NCBI GenBank assembly: GCA_030037575.1 | Contig: JASHRB010000332.1 | Coordinates: 1 to 8,252 of the forward strand | Direction of reading: 5' to 3' | Origin: Candidatus Sulfotelmatobacter sp. | GTDB taxonomy: Bacteria; Acidobacteriota; Terriglobia; Terriglobales; Acidobacteriaceae | DNA length: 8,252 nt | Part shown: positions 1-6,749 of the stretch, piece after piece | Position numbering within the stretch: position 1 is the first letter of the stretch | How the letters are laid out: every line of letters begins with the position of its first letter | Notes under the pieces: model-generated | The model's database searches: none | What the model was told of the DNA's origin: nothing | The model's input: only the letters and a program-made list of their open reading frames with translations | Position numbers and translations under genes: made by a program

Positions 1-177
1 GCGCCTGCCGGCATTCGCTCGGCGCATAAAGGAGGAATGAAAGTGGTTGGATTCGCCAGCACCTACAGGCCAGAAGAGCTGCGGGAAGCCGACGCAGTGG
101 TGGGGGCATTCCGACAGTTGTCGGTGGTTGCTGAAAACGGCTGGCTACGGGTAAGCACAAACCAATCGATCGCTTAG
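1..177 (+). CDS. HAD-superfamily hydrolase, C-terminal fragment (5' truncated by window edge)
   Basis: Frame 1 is open from the first base and ends at TAG (175-177), giving 58 residues. The opening residues (A-P-A-G-I-R-S-A, then G-G-M-K-V-V-G) match the end of motif IV of phosphoglycolate phosphatase/beta-phosphoglucomutase-like HAD enzymes, where a Mg-binding E-D lies just before (S/A)-P-x-G-I-x-A-A-x-x-A-G-M. Next come a Y-x-x-E-E-L segment and A-D-A-V-V, the usual final strand of these folds. The catalytic N-terminal Asp and the cap domain lie outside the window, so the substrate cannot be named. The internal ATG at 37-39 is within the conserved core and is unlikely to be a start. The gene converges on dapD with only 13 bases between the two stop codons. 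The family call is fairly secure; the subfamily is not. Confidence 0.75.
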   Translation, partial: APAGIRSAHKGGMKVVGFASTYRPEELREADAVVGAFRQLSVVAENGWLRVSTNQSIA

Positions 178-190
178 GGCCCCGCCAGCT

Positions 191-1033
191 CTAGCGCAGC
201 CATTCCTCCAAGCCCATTCCACGGTCTGTTTTGTCGTCGCGGTATTTCACAATCACCGGCGTGTATAAGGAAATTCCTGCTGACGCCGAACCTTTTCTTA
301 TCGCCCGCGAGCCGGGAACCACGACTGCTCCTTCCGGAACCTCGAGCGGCGCTTCCGCCGTGCCCCGGTACGCTTGATCTCTCACCAAATCGTAGAGCGG
401 AGTGGAGCGCGTCAGAATCGTTCCAGCTCCCAATACCGCTCGGGCCCGCACCAGCGTTCCTTCATAAATTCCGCAGTTGCCGCCAACCAGCACATCGTCT
501 TCGATAATGACCGGCGCGGCATTTGCCGGCTCCAGCACGCCGCCAATCTGTGCCGCGGCACTCAGGTGAACGCGCTTGCCGATCTGCGCGCACGAACCAA
601 CCAGCGCGTGGGAATCAATCATGGTACCTTCGTCGACATAGGCACCCACATTGATGAACATGGGCGGCATGCAAATCACGGACGGCGCGATGTAGGCGCC
701 TACCCGCGCCGACGACCCGCCGGGAACGACACGCACGTGATCGGCCACCGTGAAGCGCCGAACGGGAAATGTGTCTTTGTCGACGAAGGTCAGCGCCTCA
801 CAACCCGTTTCGGCCAGTTCGCCCACGCGGAACCCAAGCAAAATGCCTTGCTTCACCCAGGCGTTGACGACCCAGCGGCCGGGATTCGCCGGGTCAGCGC
901 CTTTCTCAGCTGCACGGATTTTGCCCTGCGTAAGCGCGTCGCGCAGTTCGAGAAAGATCACGCGAGCTTCGGAATTGTTGTTTATGTCCTCCTGTTTAGC
1001 AAGGCGCTCGATCGCGGGTTTCAGGGATTGCAT
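191..1033 (-). CDS. dapD: 2,3,4,5-tetrahydropyridine-2,6-dicarboxylate N-succinyltransferase
   Basis: DapD transfers succinyl from succinyl-CoA to tetrahydrodipicolinate in the cytoplasm, committing the pathway to the succinylase branch of lysine/diaminopimelate synthesis. Numbering from the ATG at 1033, the protein is 280 residues, close to the roughly 274 of E. coli DapD. The N-terminal helical part carries W54-V-V-N-x-W-V-K and I-L-L-x-F-R. From about residue 100 a left-handed beta-helix of hexapeptide repeats follows, including F-I-N-V-G-A-Y-V-D-E-G-T-M-I-D (126-140) and G-S-C-A-Q-I-G (146-152). D140 and E191 probably correspond to the reported catalytic Asp141 and Glu189 of E. coli. V-V-P-G-S-R (238-243) precedes the C-terminal strand. 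The frame extends to a GTG at 1093, but those 20 extra residues are encoded by repeat-like spacer and match nothing in the family, so the ATG was chosen. There is no clear Shine-Dalgarno sequence. It is the last gene of the run. Confidence 0.95.
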   Translation of the reverse strand: MQSLKPAIERLAKQEDINNNSEARVIFLELRDALTQGKIRAAEKGADPANPGRWVVNAWVKQGILLGFRVGELAETGCEALTFVDKDTFPVRRFTVADHVRVVPGGSSARVGAYIAPSVICMPPMFINVGAYVDEGTMIDSHALVGSCAQIGKRVHLSAAAQIGGVLEPANAAPVIIEDDVLVGGNCGIYEGTLVRARAVLGAGTILTRSTPLYDLVRDQAYRGTAEAPLEVPEGAVVVPGSRAIRKGSASAGISLYTPVIVKYRDDKTDRGMGLEEWLR

Positions 1034-1141
1034 GGAGAGAATTGTTGATTTTTGATTGCCGATTGTTGGTTGAAAAAACTGCAGTGCGCACACCGATCCG
1101 GAAAAGTCGACAGCTAAAAACTCAAAAGTCAGTAACTTCTT
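1034..1141. repeat. dapA-dapD spacer with short degenerate A/T-rich repeats
   Basis: This 108-base spacer is the longest between genes of the run. Bases 1041-1072 hold three imperfect copies of a roughly 10-base GATTGTTGGT-like unit, and 1102-1130 has two copies of AAAAGTC separated by an A-rich stretch. An 8-base perfect palindrome, GTGCGCAC, lies at 1084-1091. Similar simple degenerate strings are, from memory, common between genes in Acidobacteriota. I see no stem-loop with a T-tract that would make a convincing terminator, and no clear promoter for dapD. A GTG at 1093 keeps the dapD frame open through part of the spacer, but the composition is not coding-like. Confidence 0.4.
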
Positions 1142-2272
1142 CTACACGCACTTGCATTCGCTCCGAATCAACACGCCCATCATGCCATGCGCAGCTTCGC
1201 GTCCCTGCGCCAAAGTGGGGTACGGCCCGTGCCAGCGCGCGTGGTTGGCGTCGTGTCCTGCTGGACGGCCTTTTCCCTGGTTGCACTGCCCGCACGACCC
1301 GCGATGCAGCACAATCTTGCGCGGCCCGGCCGCCCAATTTTCGTAAATATAGAATTCTTTGGCATCTGATGCCGGGGCGGTAGCGCTCGAAATCAATCCG
1401 GCTTCCGTCGCGATCTTCTGCAACTTCGCTCGCGTATCGCGGCGCATGGGTAACAGCGGCAAGCGGTAATTTTCCTCGATCTTGCCCATCATCGTTAGTA
1501 CTGCTTTCACCGGCAGCGGGTTCGACTCGATGAAATTCGCCTGCATCAGAGGAAGATACTTGCGCTGCAAGGAGCGTGCTCCACCCCAATCGTCGTTCAG
1601 AGCAGCTCGCGTCATCGTCGCCATCTCGCGCGGGATCTCATTCGAACAGACGGAAATAATTCCTGCTCCGCCCAGCGCGATAACGGCCAGTGTGACTGCG
1701 TCATCCCCGGAAAAAACTGAAAACGACTCAGGGGTTGCAGCAATCGCTTCGGCAACCTGCGTTATGTTGCCGCTGGCTTCTTTCACGCCAACGATGTTCG
1801 GAACTTCCGCCAGCCGTGCCAGCGTTGCAGGCTCGATGTTCGCTCCCGTGCGTCCGGGCACGTTGTAAAGAATGACCGGCTTCTCGCCAACCGCTTCCGC
1901 AATCGCTTTGAAGTGCCGGTACTGGCCTTCTTGTGTAGGTTTGTTGTAGTACGGAGAAGCCGTTAGAATTGCATCGACACCCGACCGCAAAGCGACTTCT
2001 TTGGCTTTTTCAACCGCGTCATGCGTTGAGTTCGAAGTTGCTCCGGCGACAATCGGTACGCGCCCTGCAGCGACCTCAATCGTGGTATCGATTACGTGCA
2101 GCCACTCATCAGGGCTCAGAGTGGGCGTTTCGCCGGTAGTGGCGCAGGGAACGAGGAAATCGATTCCTGATTCAACTTGCCACCCAACAAGCTTGCGCAA
2201 TGCCGCTTCGTCGATGGAGCCATCTGAATGAAACGGAGTGACCAACGCCGTACCACAACCGCGAACTTGCAT
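1142..2272 (-). CDS. dapA: 4-hydroxy-tetrahydrodipicolinate synthase with a C-terminal Cys/His-rich extension
   Basis: DapA condenses pyruvate with aspartate semialdehyde through a lysine Schiff base. Residues 1-295 form the usual (beta/alpha)8 barrel. Visible residues are T45-T46-G-E for substrate carboxylate binding, Y109 (from the S-P-Y-Y-N motif), Y136 in L-Y-N-V-P-G-R-T, R141, and the Schiff-base lysine K164 in V-G-V-K-E-A-S. The family is normally about 290-300 residues; this protein has 376. After an S/A-rich linker (about 294-305) comes an extra domain (307-376), annotated separately. The positions that bind inhibitory lysine in E. coli (Ala49, His53, His56) appear as P50, P54 and W57, so classical lysine feedback is doubtful (inference). 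The start is ATG at 2272, directly before the conserved G-x-G-T-A-L-V-T-P-F strand; no obvious Shine-Dalgarno is seen. It lies 41 bases after dapB. Confidence 0.95.
   Translation of the reverse strand: MQVRGCGTALVTPFHSDGSIDEAALRKLVGWQVESGIDFLVPCATTGETPTLSPDEWLHVIDTTIEVAAGRVPIVAGATSNSTHDAVEKAKEVALRSGVDAILTASPYYNKPTQEGQYRHFKAIAEAVGEKPVILYNVPGRTGANIEPATLARLAEVPNIVGVKEASGNITQVAEAIAATPESFSVFSGDDAVTLAVIALGGAGIISVCSNEIPREMATMTRAALNDDWGGARSLQRKYLPLMQANFIESNPLPVKAVLTMMGKIEENYRLPLLPMRRDTRAKLQKIATEAGLISSATAPASDAKEFYIYENWAAGPRKIVLHRGSCGQCNQGKGRPAGHDANHARWHGPYPTLAQGREAAHGMMGVLIRSECKCV
1145..1354 (-). other. C-terminal Cys/His-rich domain fused to DapA (residues 307-376)
   Basis: The segment reads F-x-I-Y-E-N-W (307-313), then H323-R-G-S-C327-G-Q-C330-N-x-G-x-G, then a run with H340, H344 and W347-H-G-P-Y351, and ends C373-K-C375-V. 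A C-x-x-C pair and a terminal C-x-C pair, with nearby histidines, suggest a small zinc-binding or redox module; this is inference. From memory, the pattern Y-E-N-W ... H-R-x-x-C-x-x-C-N-x-G-x-G ... W-x-G-P-(F/Y) ... C-x-C resembles small standalone hypothetical proteins in many bacteria, but I cannot name a family. It is in frame with the barrel, with no stop and no plausible internal start, so it should be translated as part of DapA. Its role is unknown. Confidence 0.7.
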
Positions 2273-2313
2273 GGTAATAAGATAGCGCGAACCGGCGCAG
2301 GTGCAAACCGCCG

Positions 2314-3000
2314 CTACAATTCATGCCAGATATCCTTGAACTCGTAAAAGCCCTTCCTGTCGGCAAGCCACTCCGCCGCGCGAATCGCGCCTTGGGCAAA
2401 ACCGTGGCGGGACTTCGCATCGTGGCAGAGATAGATGCGATCGGCTGACGACTCGAGCAAGACCTCGTGCATGCCGACGACCTCGCCTTCGCGGAATGAA
2501 ACAATCTCGATGTCTTCCTGCTTGCCACTGGACTCACGAATCACACGCCGGAGAACGAGTGCCGTTCCCGAAGGCGCGTCCCTTTTATGGGCATGATGAC
2601 GCTCGAAGATTTGACCAGAGTAATCGTGCTGCAGCGCTGCTGCTGCGGTACGAACAACATCGAGAAACAGGCTCATTCCAATCGAAAAGTTCGGGCCATA
2701 GAGAAACCCCGTTCCATGTTTCTCGACGAACTCGCGAACCCGCACGGCTTCTTCGTACCATCCGGTCGTACCGACCACCATGCTCTTGCCAGCCTTCGCG
2801 CAAGCTTCGATATGACCGACCACACAGGAAGGCGCCGTGAAATCAATCACCATGTCGATGTCGCTCAGTTTGTCGGGAGCGAGTGCGGAGCACGACGAGT
2901 TCTCTGAAGAACCGACGACCTGGACAGTGTGCCGTCGGCTTCGGGCGACTTCCGCGACCAGCGATCCGATTTTTCCGCGGCCAAGAATAAGCAGATTCAT
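2314..3000 (-). CDS. dapB: 4-hydroxy-tetrahydrodipicolinate reductase, compact form
   Basis: DapB reduces the DapA product to tetrahydrodipicolinate using NAD(P)H. From the ATG at 3000 it has 228 residues, against about 273 in E. coli. The Rossmann motif is G7-R-G-K-I-G12. V-I-D-F-T-A-P (51-57) and G-T-T-G (77-80) follow. The catalytic signature is E133-R-H-H-x-H-K139 followed by D-A-P-S-G-T (141-146), where H135 and K139 match E. coli His159 and Lys163. Near the C-terminus, F-R-x-G-E-V-V-G-x-H-E and H-D-A-x-S-R-x-x-F-A-Q-G-A complete the family pattern. The shortening falls mainly between strand 2 and the D-F-T motif, as in other short bacterial DapBs. A GTG sits one codon upstream (3003); ATG is preferred. 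No clear Shine-Dalgarno is visible. It lies 52 bases after lysC. Confidence 0.93.
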   Translation of the reverse strand: MNLLILGRGKIGSLVAEVARSRRHTVQVVGSSENSSCSALAPDKLSDIDMVIDFTAPSCVVGHIEACAKAGKSMVVGTTGWYEEAVRVREFVEKHGTGFLYGPNFSIGMSLFLDVVRTAAAALQHDYSGQIFERHHAHKRDAPSGTALVLRRVIRESSGKQEDIEIVSFREGEVVGMHEVLLESSADRIYLCHDAKSRHGFAQGAIRAAEWLADRKGFYEFKDIWHEL

Positions 3001-3052
3001 CACTATTGCAACAGGAAACTGGAAGTCCCGGTGCTCCCCTTATCCCGTGTGG

Positions 3053-4429
3053 TTAAAAGGCGAACACCTCCGAATCCAGCTCCGCAAAAAATATGCCGTG
3101 CAGCCGCTGGATTACGTCGGGCACCTCATTTTCTTCGATCACAAACGTCAGATTAATCTCGGAAGCACCCTGCGAAATCATCCGAATTTTCTTGTCCGCC
3201 AATTTGCCGAATACGAGCGCGGCAACTCCCGGCTTGTTGCGCAGATTCTCTCCAACCAGGCACACAATGGCCTTCCGGCCCTCATACTTTACATCAGCCA
3301 GCTTGGCCAAATCAGCCGCCAGAGCGGGAATTGCGTTATTGGAATCGACGGTAAGGGAAACGCTCACCTCAGACGTGGAGACCACATCAACCGCGACCTT
3401 GTGGCGGTCGAACGCCTCAAAGATGGCGCGCAGGAAGCCATGAGCCAGCAACATTCGTGGCGCCGCCACGTCGACGATGGTGATGCGCTTCTTTACCGCA
3501 ATCGCTTTGAAAATATTTTTGCCCTGGGGCGCGCGTGCGGTAATCTTCGTTCCTTCGCACGAAGGATTACGCGAATTTCGCACATAGACTGGAATATCTT
3601 TCTGAATGGCCGGCAGTACGGTTGCCGGATGCAAAACCTTGGCGCCGAAATACGCCAACTCCGCCGCTTCATCGAAACTGATGACTTTAATTCTTCTTGC
3701 ATCCGGACAGATGCGCGGATCGGTCGTCAAAATTCCGTCCACATCTGTCCAAATCTCAATCCGTTCCGCGCCCAGCCCGGCGCCCACAATTGCGGCTGAA
3801 TAATCCGATCCGCCGCGGCCAATCGTCGTCGTCACTCCCGCGCGGTTCGCGCCAATAAAGCCTCCCATCACCGGAACTTTTCCCGCGTCGAGCAACGGCT
3901 TTACCTTGGTTTGCAAACGCTGGTTCGTTTCGGCCTGTTGTGGCGCGGCTTGCGAGTAATTGCTGTCGGTAACCAGAATCTCGCGGGAATCGACGTGAGC
4001 GCCCGCTAAACCCTGGGCGGAAAATGCCGCCGCGATAATTTTGCTCGAGAGCATCTCGCCGAATGCGGCAACGTGATCGGTCGTGCGCGGAGTCAGTTCG
4101 CCCACCGCGGAAATTCCACGCAACAATTCGTCGAGGCCTTCGAAATCGCCGCCGAGTTCAGAATGGAAATCGGTGAACAATGCCGTGCCGAGCAATTCAC
4201 TGGCAGTGTTGTAATGCCTCTCCTGTAGCGAGCGGCAAAGTTTGAGAGCGGTTTTTCTTTCACCAGCCCCGGCGGCGCGCGCCATGGTCAGCAGCGTGTC
4301 GGTGACCTTGGCCATGGCGCTAACGACGACCACCGGCTTGTGCTCGAGCCGGTTTTTGACGATTGCCGCGACACGCTCGATGGCGCGGGCATCTTCGACT
4401 GAAGTGCCGCCGAATTTCATTACGATCAT
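3053..4429 (-). CDS. lysC: Aspartate kinase with tandem C-terminal ACT domains
   Basis: LysC phosphorylates aspartate, the first step to lysine, threonine and methionine. From the ATG at 4429 it is 458 residues, similar to E. coli LysC (449). The kinase domain begins M-I-V-M-K5-F-G-G-T-S and contains F-G-E-M-L-S-S-K (123-130), G-R-G-G-S-D-Y-S (204-211), W-T-D-V-D-G (227-232) and G-A-K-V-L-H-P-A-T (262-270). Two ACT regions follow: the first includes S-T-S-E-V-S-V-S-L-T (351-360), the second S-Q-G-A-S-E-I-N (419-426). This layout resembles the E. coli lysine-inhibited enzyme, so lysine control is plausible but unproven. The frame also has an ATG at 4486, which would overlap the asd stop by 14 bases and add 19 residues not typical of the family. 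The 4429 start has AGGA ten bases upstream and the canonical N-terminus. Confidence 0.95.
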   Translation of the reverse strand: MIVMKFGGTSVEDARAIERVAAIVKNRLEHKPVVVVSAMAKVTDTLLTMARAAGAGERKTALKLCRSLQERHYNTASELLGTALFTDFHSELGGDFEGLDELLRGISAVGELTPRTTDHVAAFGEMLSSKIIAAAFSAQGLAGAHVDSREILVTDSNYSQAAPQQAETNQRLQTKVKPLLDAGKVPVMGGFIGANRAGVTTTIGRGGSDYSAAIVGAGLGAERIEIWTDVDGILTTDPRICPDARRIKVISFDEAAELAYFGAKVLHPATVLPAIQKDIPVYVRNSRNPSCEGTKITARAPQGKNIFKAIAVKKRITIVDVAAPRMLLAHGFLRAIFEAFDRHKVAVDVVSTSEVSVSLTVDSNNAIPALAADLAKLADVKYEGRKAIVCLVGENLRNKPGVAALVFGKLADKKIRMISQGASEINLTFVIEENEVPDVIQRLHGIFFAELDSEVFAF

Positions 4430-4472
4430 CGGCGTGGGTTCCTGGGAGATTGGCGCGAATATGCCTCGGACT

Positions 4473-5540
4473 TCATTTCGGGCCATCCGCGCCGAGGTAG
4501 CCTTTGGCTTTCAGCAATTCGGCGTTGAGCAGGGCCGCGCCGGCTGCTCCGCGAATGGTGTTGTGCGAGAGCACAGTGAATTTCCAATCGAGCACACCGC
4601 ATGGCCGCAACCGGCCCACAACCGCGCTCATTCCCGCCCCCATATCGACGTCGAACCGCGGCTGCGGGCGATCATATGCTTCGAGATACACAACCGGCCG
4701 TTCGGGCGCGCTCGGCAATTTTAGTTTTTGCGGCTCGCTGCGATATTCATTCCAAGCGGCGATAATCTCTTCCCGTTTAGCTTTCGTCTTCAACCGTACC
4801 GAGACCGATTCCGTGTGCCCGTCTTCCACGGCAACGCGGTTGCACTGCGCGCTCATGGCAAAGCTTGCCGGAATCACCTTTGTCGCATTCAATTGTCCCA
4901 GTAGCTTGAGTGTCTCCTCTTCCATTTTTTCTTCTTCGTTGCGAATGTAGGGAATCACATTGCCCAAAATATCGAGCGAAGCCACGCCCGGATAACCCGC
5001 TCCACTCACCGCCTGCATCGTCACGGCCATCACGGTTTCCAGAACAAAGCGAGGCTGCAACGGCGACAACGCCATGACCAATCCGATCGCGGAGCAATTG
5101 GGGTTGGTGACAACATATCCGCCGGATTCTTTTCGCCACGCCTGTGCGTCGATGAGTTTGATGTGATCCGAATTGACTTCAGGAATAACCAGCGGAACAT
5201 CCGACTTCATGCGCAGAGCACTGGAATTGGAAATCACGGCGCAACCGGCTTCTGCAAATCGCGGTTCGAGTTCTGCGGCAATGGATGCATCGAGCGCGGC
5301 AAAAATGATCTTTGGCGCACCATCTGGCAGCGCAGGCGACACTTTCATCGCAGCTACATTGGCTGGAATTGCGCTCTTCAGGCGCCAGCGCACGGCTTCG
5401 GCATAGCTCTTGCCTTCCGATCGGTCAGACGCGGCCAGCCAGGCCACTTCGAACCAGGGATGGTTCTCGAGCATCTGAATGAACCGCTGCCCGACTACAC
5501 CGGTAGCTCCGAGAATGCCGATGGGTGCCTTCTTACTCAT
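4473..5540 (-). CDS. asd: Aspartate-semialdehyde dehydrogenase (archaeal/fungal-type)
   Basis: Asd reduces aspartyl-4-phosphate to aspartate semialdehyde with NADPH, feeding DapA and the threonine/methionine branch. The protein has 355 residues. The NADP-binding motif is G-I-L-G-A-T-G-V-V-G-Q-R-F (8-20). The catalytic cysteine is C149 in N-P-N-C-S, the S-G-A-G-Y-P-G loop is at 179-185, and the acid-base histidine is H242 in E-D-G-H-T-E-S. The spacing and the R-V-x-V-x-D-G-H-T signature place it in the archaeal/fungal-like subgroup rather than the E. coli type, a form also found in many bacteria. The start is ATG at 5540. There is no obvious Shine-Dalgarno, and a TAAAAT hexamer lies only 12 bases upstream of the ATG (minus strand, 5553-5558), so a promoter here would give an almost leaderless transcript; this is weak evidence. 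The stop is 43 bases before the lysC start. Confidence 0.94.
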   Translation of the reverse strand: MSKKAPIGILGATGVVGQRFIQMLENHPWFEVAWLAASDRSEGKSYAEAVRWRLKSAIPANVAAMKVSPALPDGAPKIIFAALDASIAAELEPRFAEAGCAVISNSSALRMKSDVPLVIPEVNSDHIKLIDAQAWRKESGGYVVTNPNCSAIGLVMALSPLQPRFVLETVMAVTMQAVSGAGYPGVASLDILGNVIPYIRNEEEKMEEETLKLLGQLNATKVIPASFAMSAQCNRVAVEDGHTESVSVRLKTKAKREEIIAAWNEYRSEPQKLKLPSAPERPVVYLEAYDRPQPRFDVDMGAGMSAVVGRLRPCGVLDWKFTVLSHNTIRGAAGAALLNAELLKAKGYLGADGPK

Positions 5541-5614
5541 AGGGGTATTTGGATTTTACAACAGGCGTGATCGGGTCCAGAGCGGTAGAGTCCGGGAAGA
5601 GGGAGCTGCCGAAC

Positions 5615-6700
5615 CTACTTCGGCCTCACCCGATGGGGATCGAGCACGTACTCATTCAGCGGTCCGAACTTTCGTTTCTCCGCATACAGTCGCCAGCGCC
5701 GAAACACGATCCGCACGCTCGCCATCACCGGAATCGAAAGGAAAATGCCAAGGATGCCGGCAATTTCCCCTCCGGCCATCACGCCGAAGATTGCCGCCAG
5801 GGGATGCAACTCTACGCTATGCCCCATGATGCGCGGCGAATTCACGTAGTCCTGAACGATGCGCCACAGGCCAAGGAAAACAATGAGCGCAATCCAGTGA
5901 GGAAAACTCATTAACAGCCCCACTACCAGAATCACCAGCCCTGCTACCAGCGGCCCGATCACAGGAATGAACTCCAGCAGGCCGCCCAGCGTCCCGAGCA
6001 CGAGCGCGTAGGGCATTCGCACGATGCCCAGGAAGGCGGAATAGAAGGCGAAAGTCAGCGCGGCCAGAATCAGCTGTGCGCGAATGAAGTGAGCTAGCAT
6101 CTGGTTTAAATCGTTGAGCACCCCTTCCAACAGTTCGCGCTGCGGCCGGGACTGGACTAGACCAAGTACGAGTTCGCTCATGGCCCGGCCGTCATTCAGG
6201 AAGAAGATTGAGAGCAACGGCACCACAGCCAGCAACCACGCATTCTTCGCAACATCTGCCACGCGCAGGCCAATATTGCCGGCCAGCCTTGTGATTTGAC
6301 GGCTGTGGCTGACCAGATAGTTGCGCAGCAAATCCACGATGCGTGCGTTCCAGCCGTGCTCGCGCCCAAGGCTTTCGGCAATCTGCCCGGAACTCAACTG
6401 AGTGATCGCCGGCAGCGATTGCACCAGGCGGCCGCCTTCGCGGCCAACACGAGGGCCCATGGAGACGAAAAGAAGAATCAGAAGACCTAACAACAGCAGG
6501 TAAATCACGGCAATGGCGCGCGCTCGCCCGCGAAGAAGCTTCTCGAGATACGAGACCATCGGGCTGACGAGGTAAGCAAACAGAATGGCAAACAAAAATG
6601 CAATCAGCGTTTCGCGCGCGACATAAAGAAAACCAAGTCCCAGCGCAAACAGCAACGCCGTGATCAACACCCGAGCGGTACGACCGTCCGTGACCGGCAT
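5615..6700 (-). CDS. AI-2E family transporter (PerM/TqsA/YdiK-like integral membrane protein)
   Basis: This 361-residue inner-membrane protein belongs to the AI-2E exporter/PerM superfamily, whose members include a quorum-signal exporter and Na+/H+ antiporters. Hydrophobic segments lie at about 11-27, 30-48, 62-82 and 153-168. The long soluble stretch of about 83-150 between segments 3 and 4 is typical, and several segments follow from about 206 to 334. The family signatures are L-E-F-I-P-V-I-G-P (242-250) and a late S-P-R-I-M-G-x-x-V-x-L-H-P-L (288-301), then G-G-x-x-x-G-I-L-G-x-x-L-S-I-P (310-324). The ATG at 6700 has AGGA seven bases upstream, a good ribosome site. The substrate cannot be inferred. 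Its place between aroK and the lysine genes makes export of a pathway metabolite conceivable, but many such proteins sit in unrelated operons. Confidence 0.9.
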   Translation of the reverse strand: MPVTDGRTARVLITALLFALGLGFLYVARETLIAFLFAILFAYLVSPMVSYLEKLLRGRARAIAVIYLLLLGLLILLFVSMGPRVGREGGRLVQSLPAITQLSSGQIAESLGREHGWNARIVDLLRNYLVSHSRQITRLAGNIGLRVADVAKNAWLLAVVPLLSIFFLNDGRAMSELVLGLVQSRPQRELLEGVLNDLNQMLAHFIRAQLILAALTFAFYSAFLGIVRMPYALVLGTLGGLLEFIPVIGPLVAGLVILVVGLLMSFPHWIALIVFLGLWRIVQDYVNSPRIMGHSVELHPLAAIFGVMAGGEIAGILGIFLSIPVMASVRIVFRRWRLYAEKRKFGPLNEYVLDPHRVRPK

Positions 6701-6707
6701 CGTTGGT

Positions 6708-6711
6708 TCCT
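6708..6711 (-). promoter_or_regulatory. Ribosome binding site of the AI-2E family gene
   Basis: AGGA on the minus strand, seven bases before the ATG at 6700. It supports that start. Confidence 0.55.
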
Positions 6712-6749
6712 AGCCCCGAACTAAGTGTCTCGCATTTGCCCCTTTGGTG

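Noticed and set aside
178..190. GGGCCCC-containing gap between the convergent HAD and dapD stops as a bidirectional terminator
   Set aside because: It is only 13 bases long, with no loop and no T-tract. It is too small to call a terminator.
1084..1091. GTGCGCAC palindrome as an operator
   Set aside because: An isolated 8-base palindrome with no recognised regulator or second copy is expected by chance often enough. It is recorded only within the spacer entry.
1122..1589. Second minus-strand frame of 155 codons overlapping the 3' part of dapA
   Set aside because: It overlaps the barrel end and the Cys/His extension in another frame, and its translation is Arg/Ala-rich without motifs. The dapA frame carries the conserved residues in this stretch.
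2837..3799. Plus-strand open frame of 320 codons antisense to dapB and lysC
   Set aside because: Its translation has no recognisable domain and low-complexity composition, and the opposite strand encodes clear DapB and LysC with all catalytic motifs. It is a shadow of GC-rich coding sequence.
4430..4472. Lysine riboswitch upstream of lysC
   Set aside because: The asd-lysC gap is only 43 bases, far shorter than the roughly 170-base lysine aptamer, and no conserved core is seen upstream of asd either.
4430..4486. Extended lysC start at ATG 4486 overlapping asd
   Set aside because: The 19 added residues do not resemble aspartokinase N-termini, while the internal ATG at 4429 gives the canonical start with an AGGA upstream.
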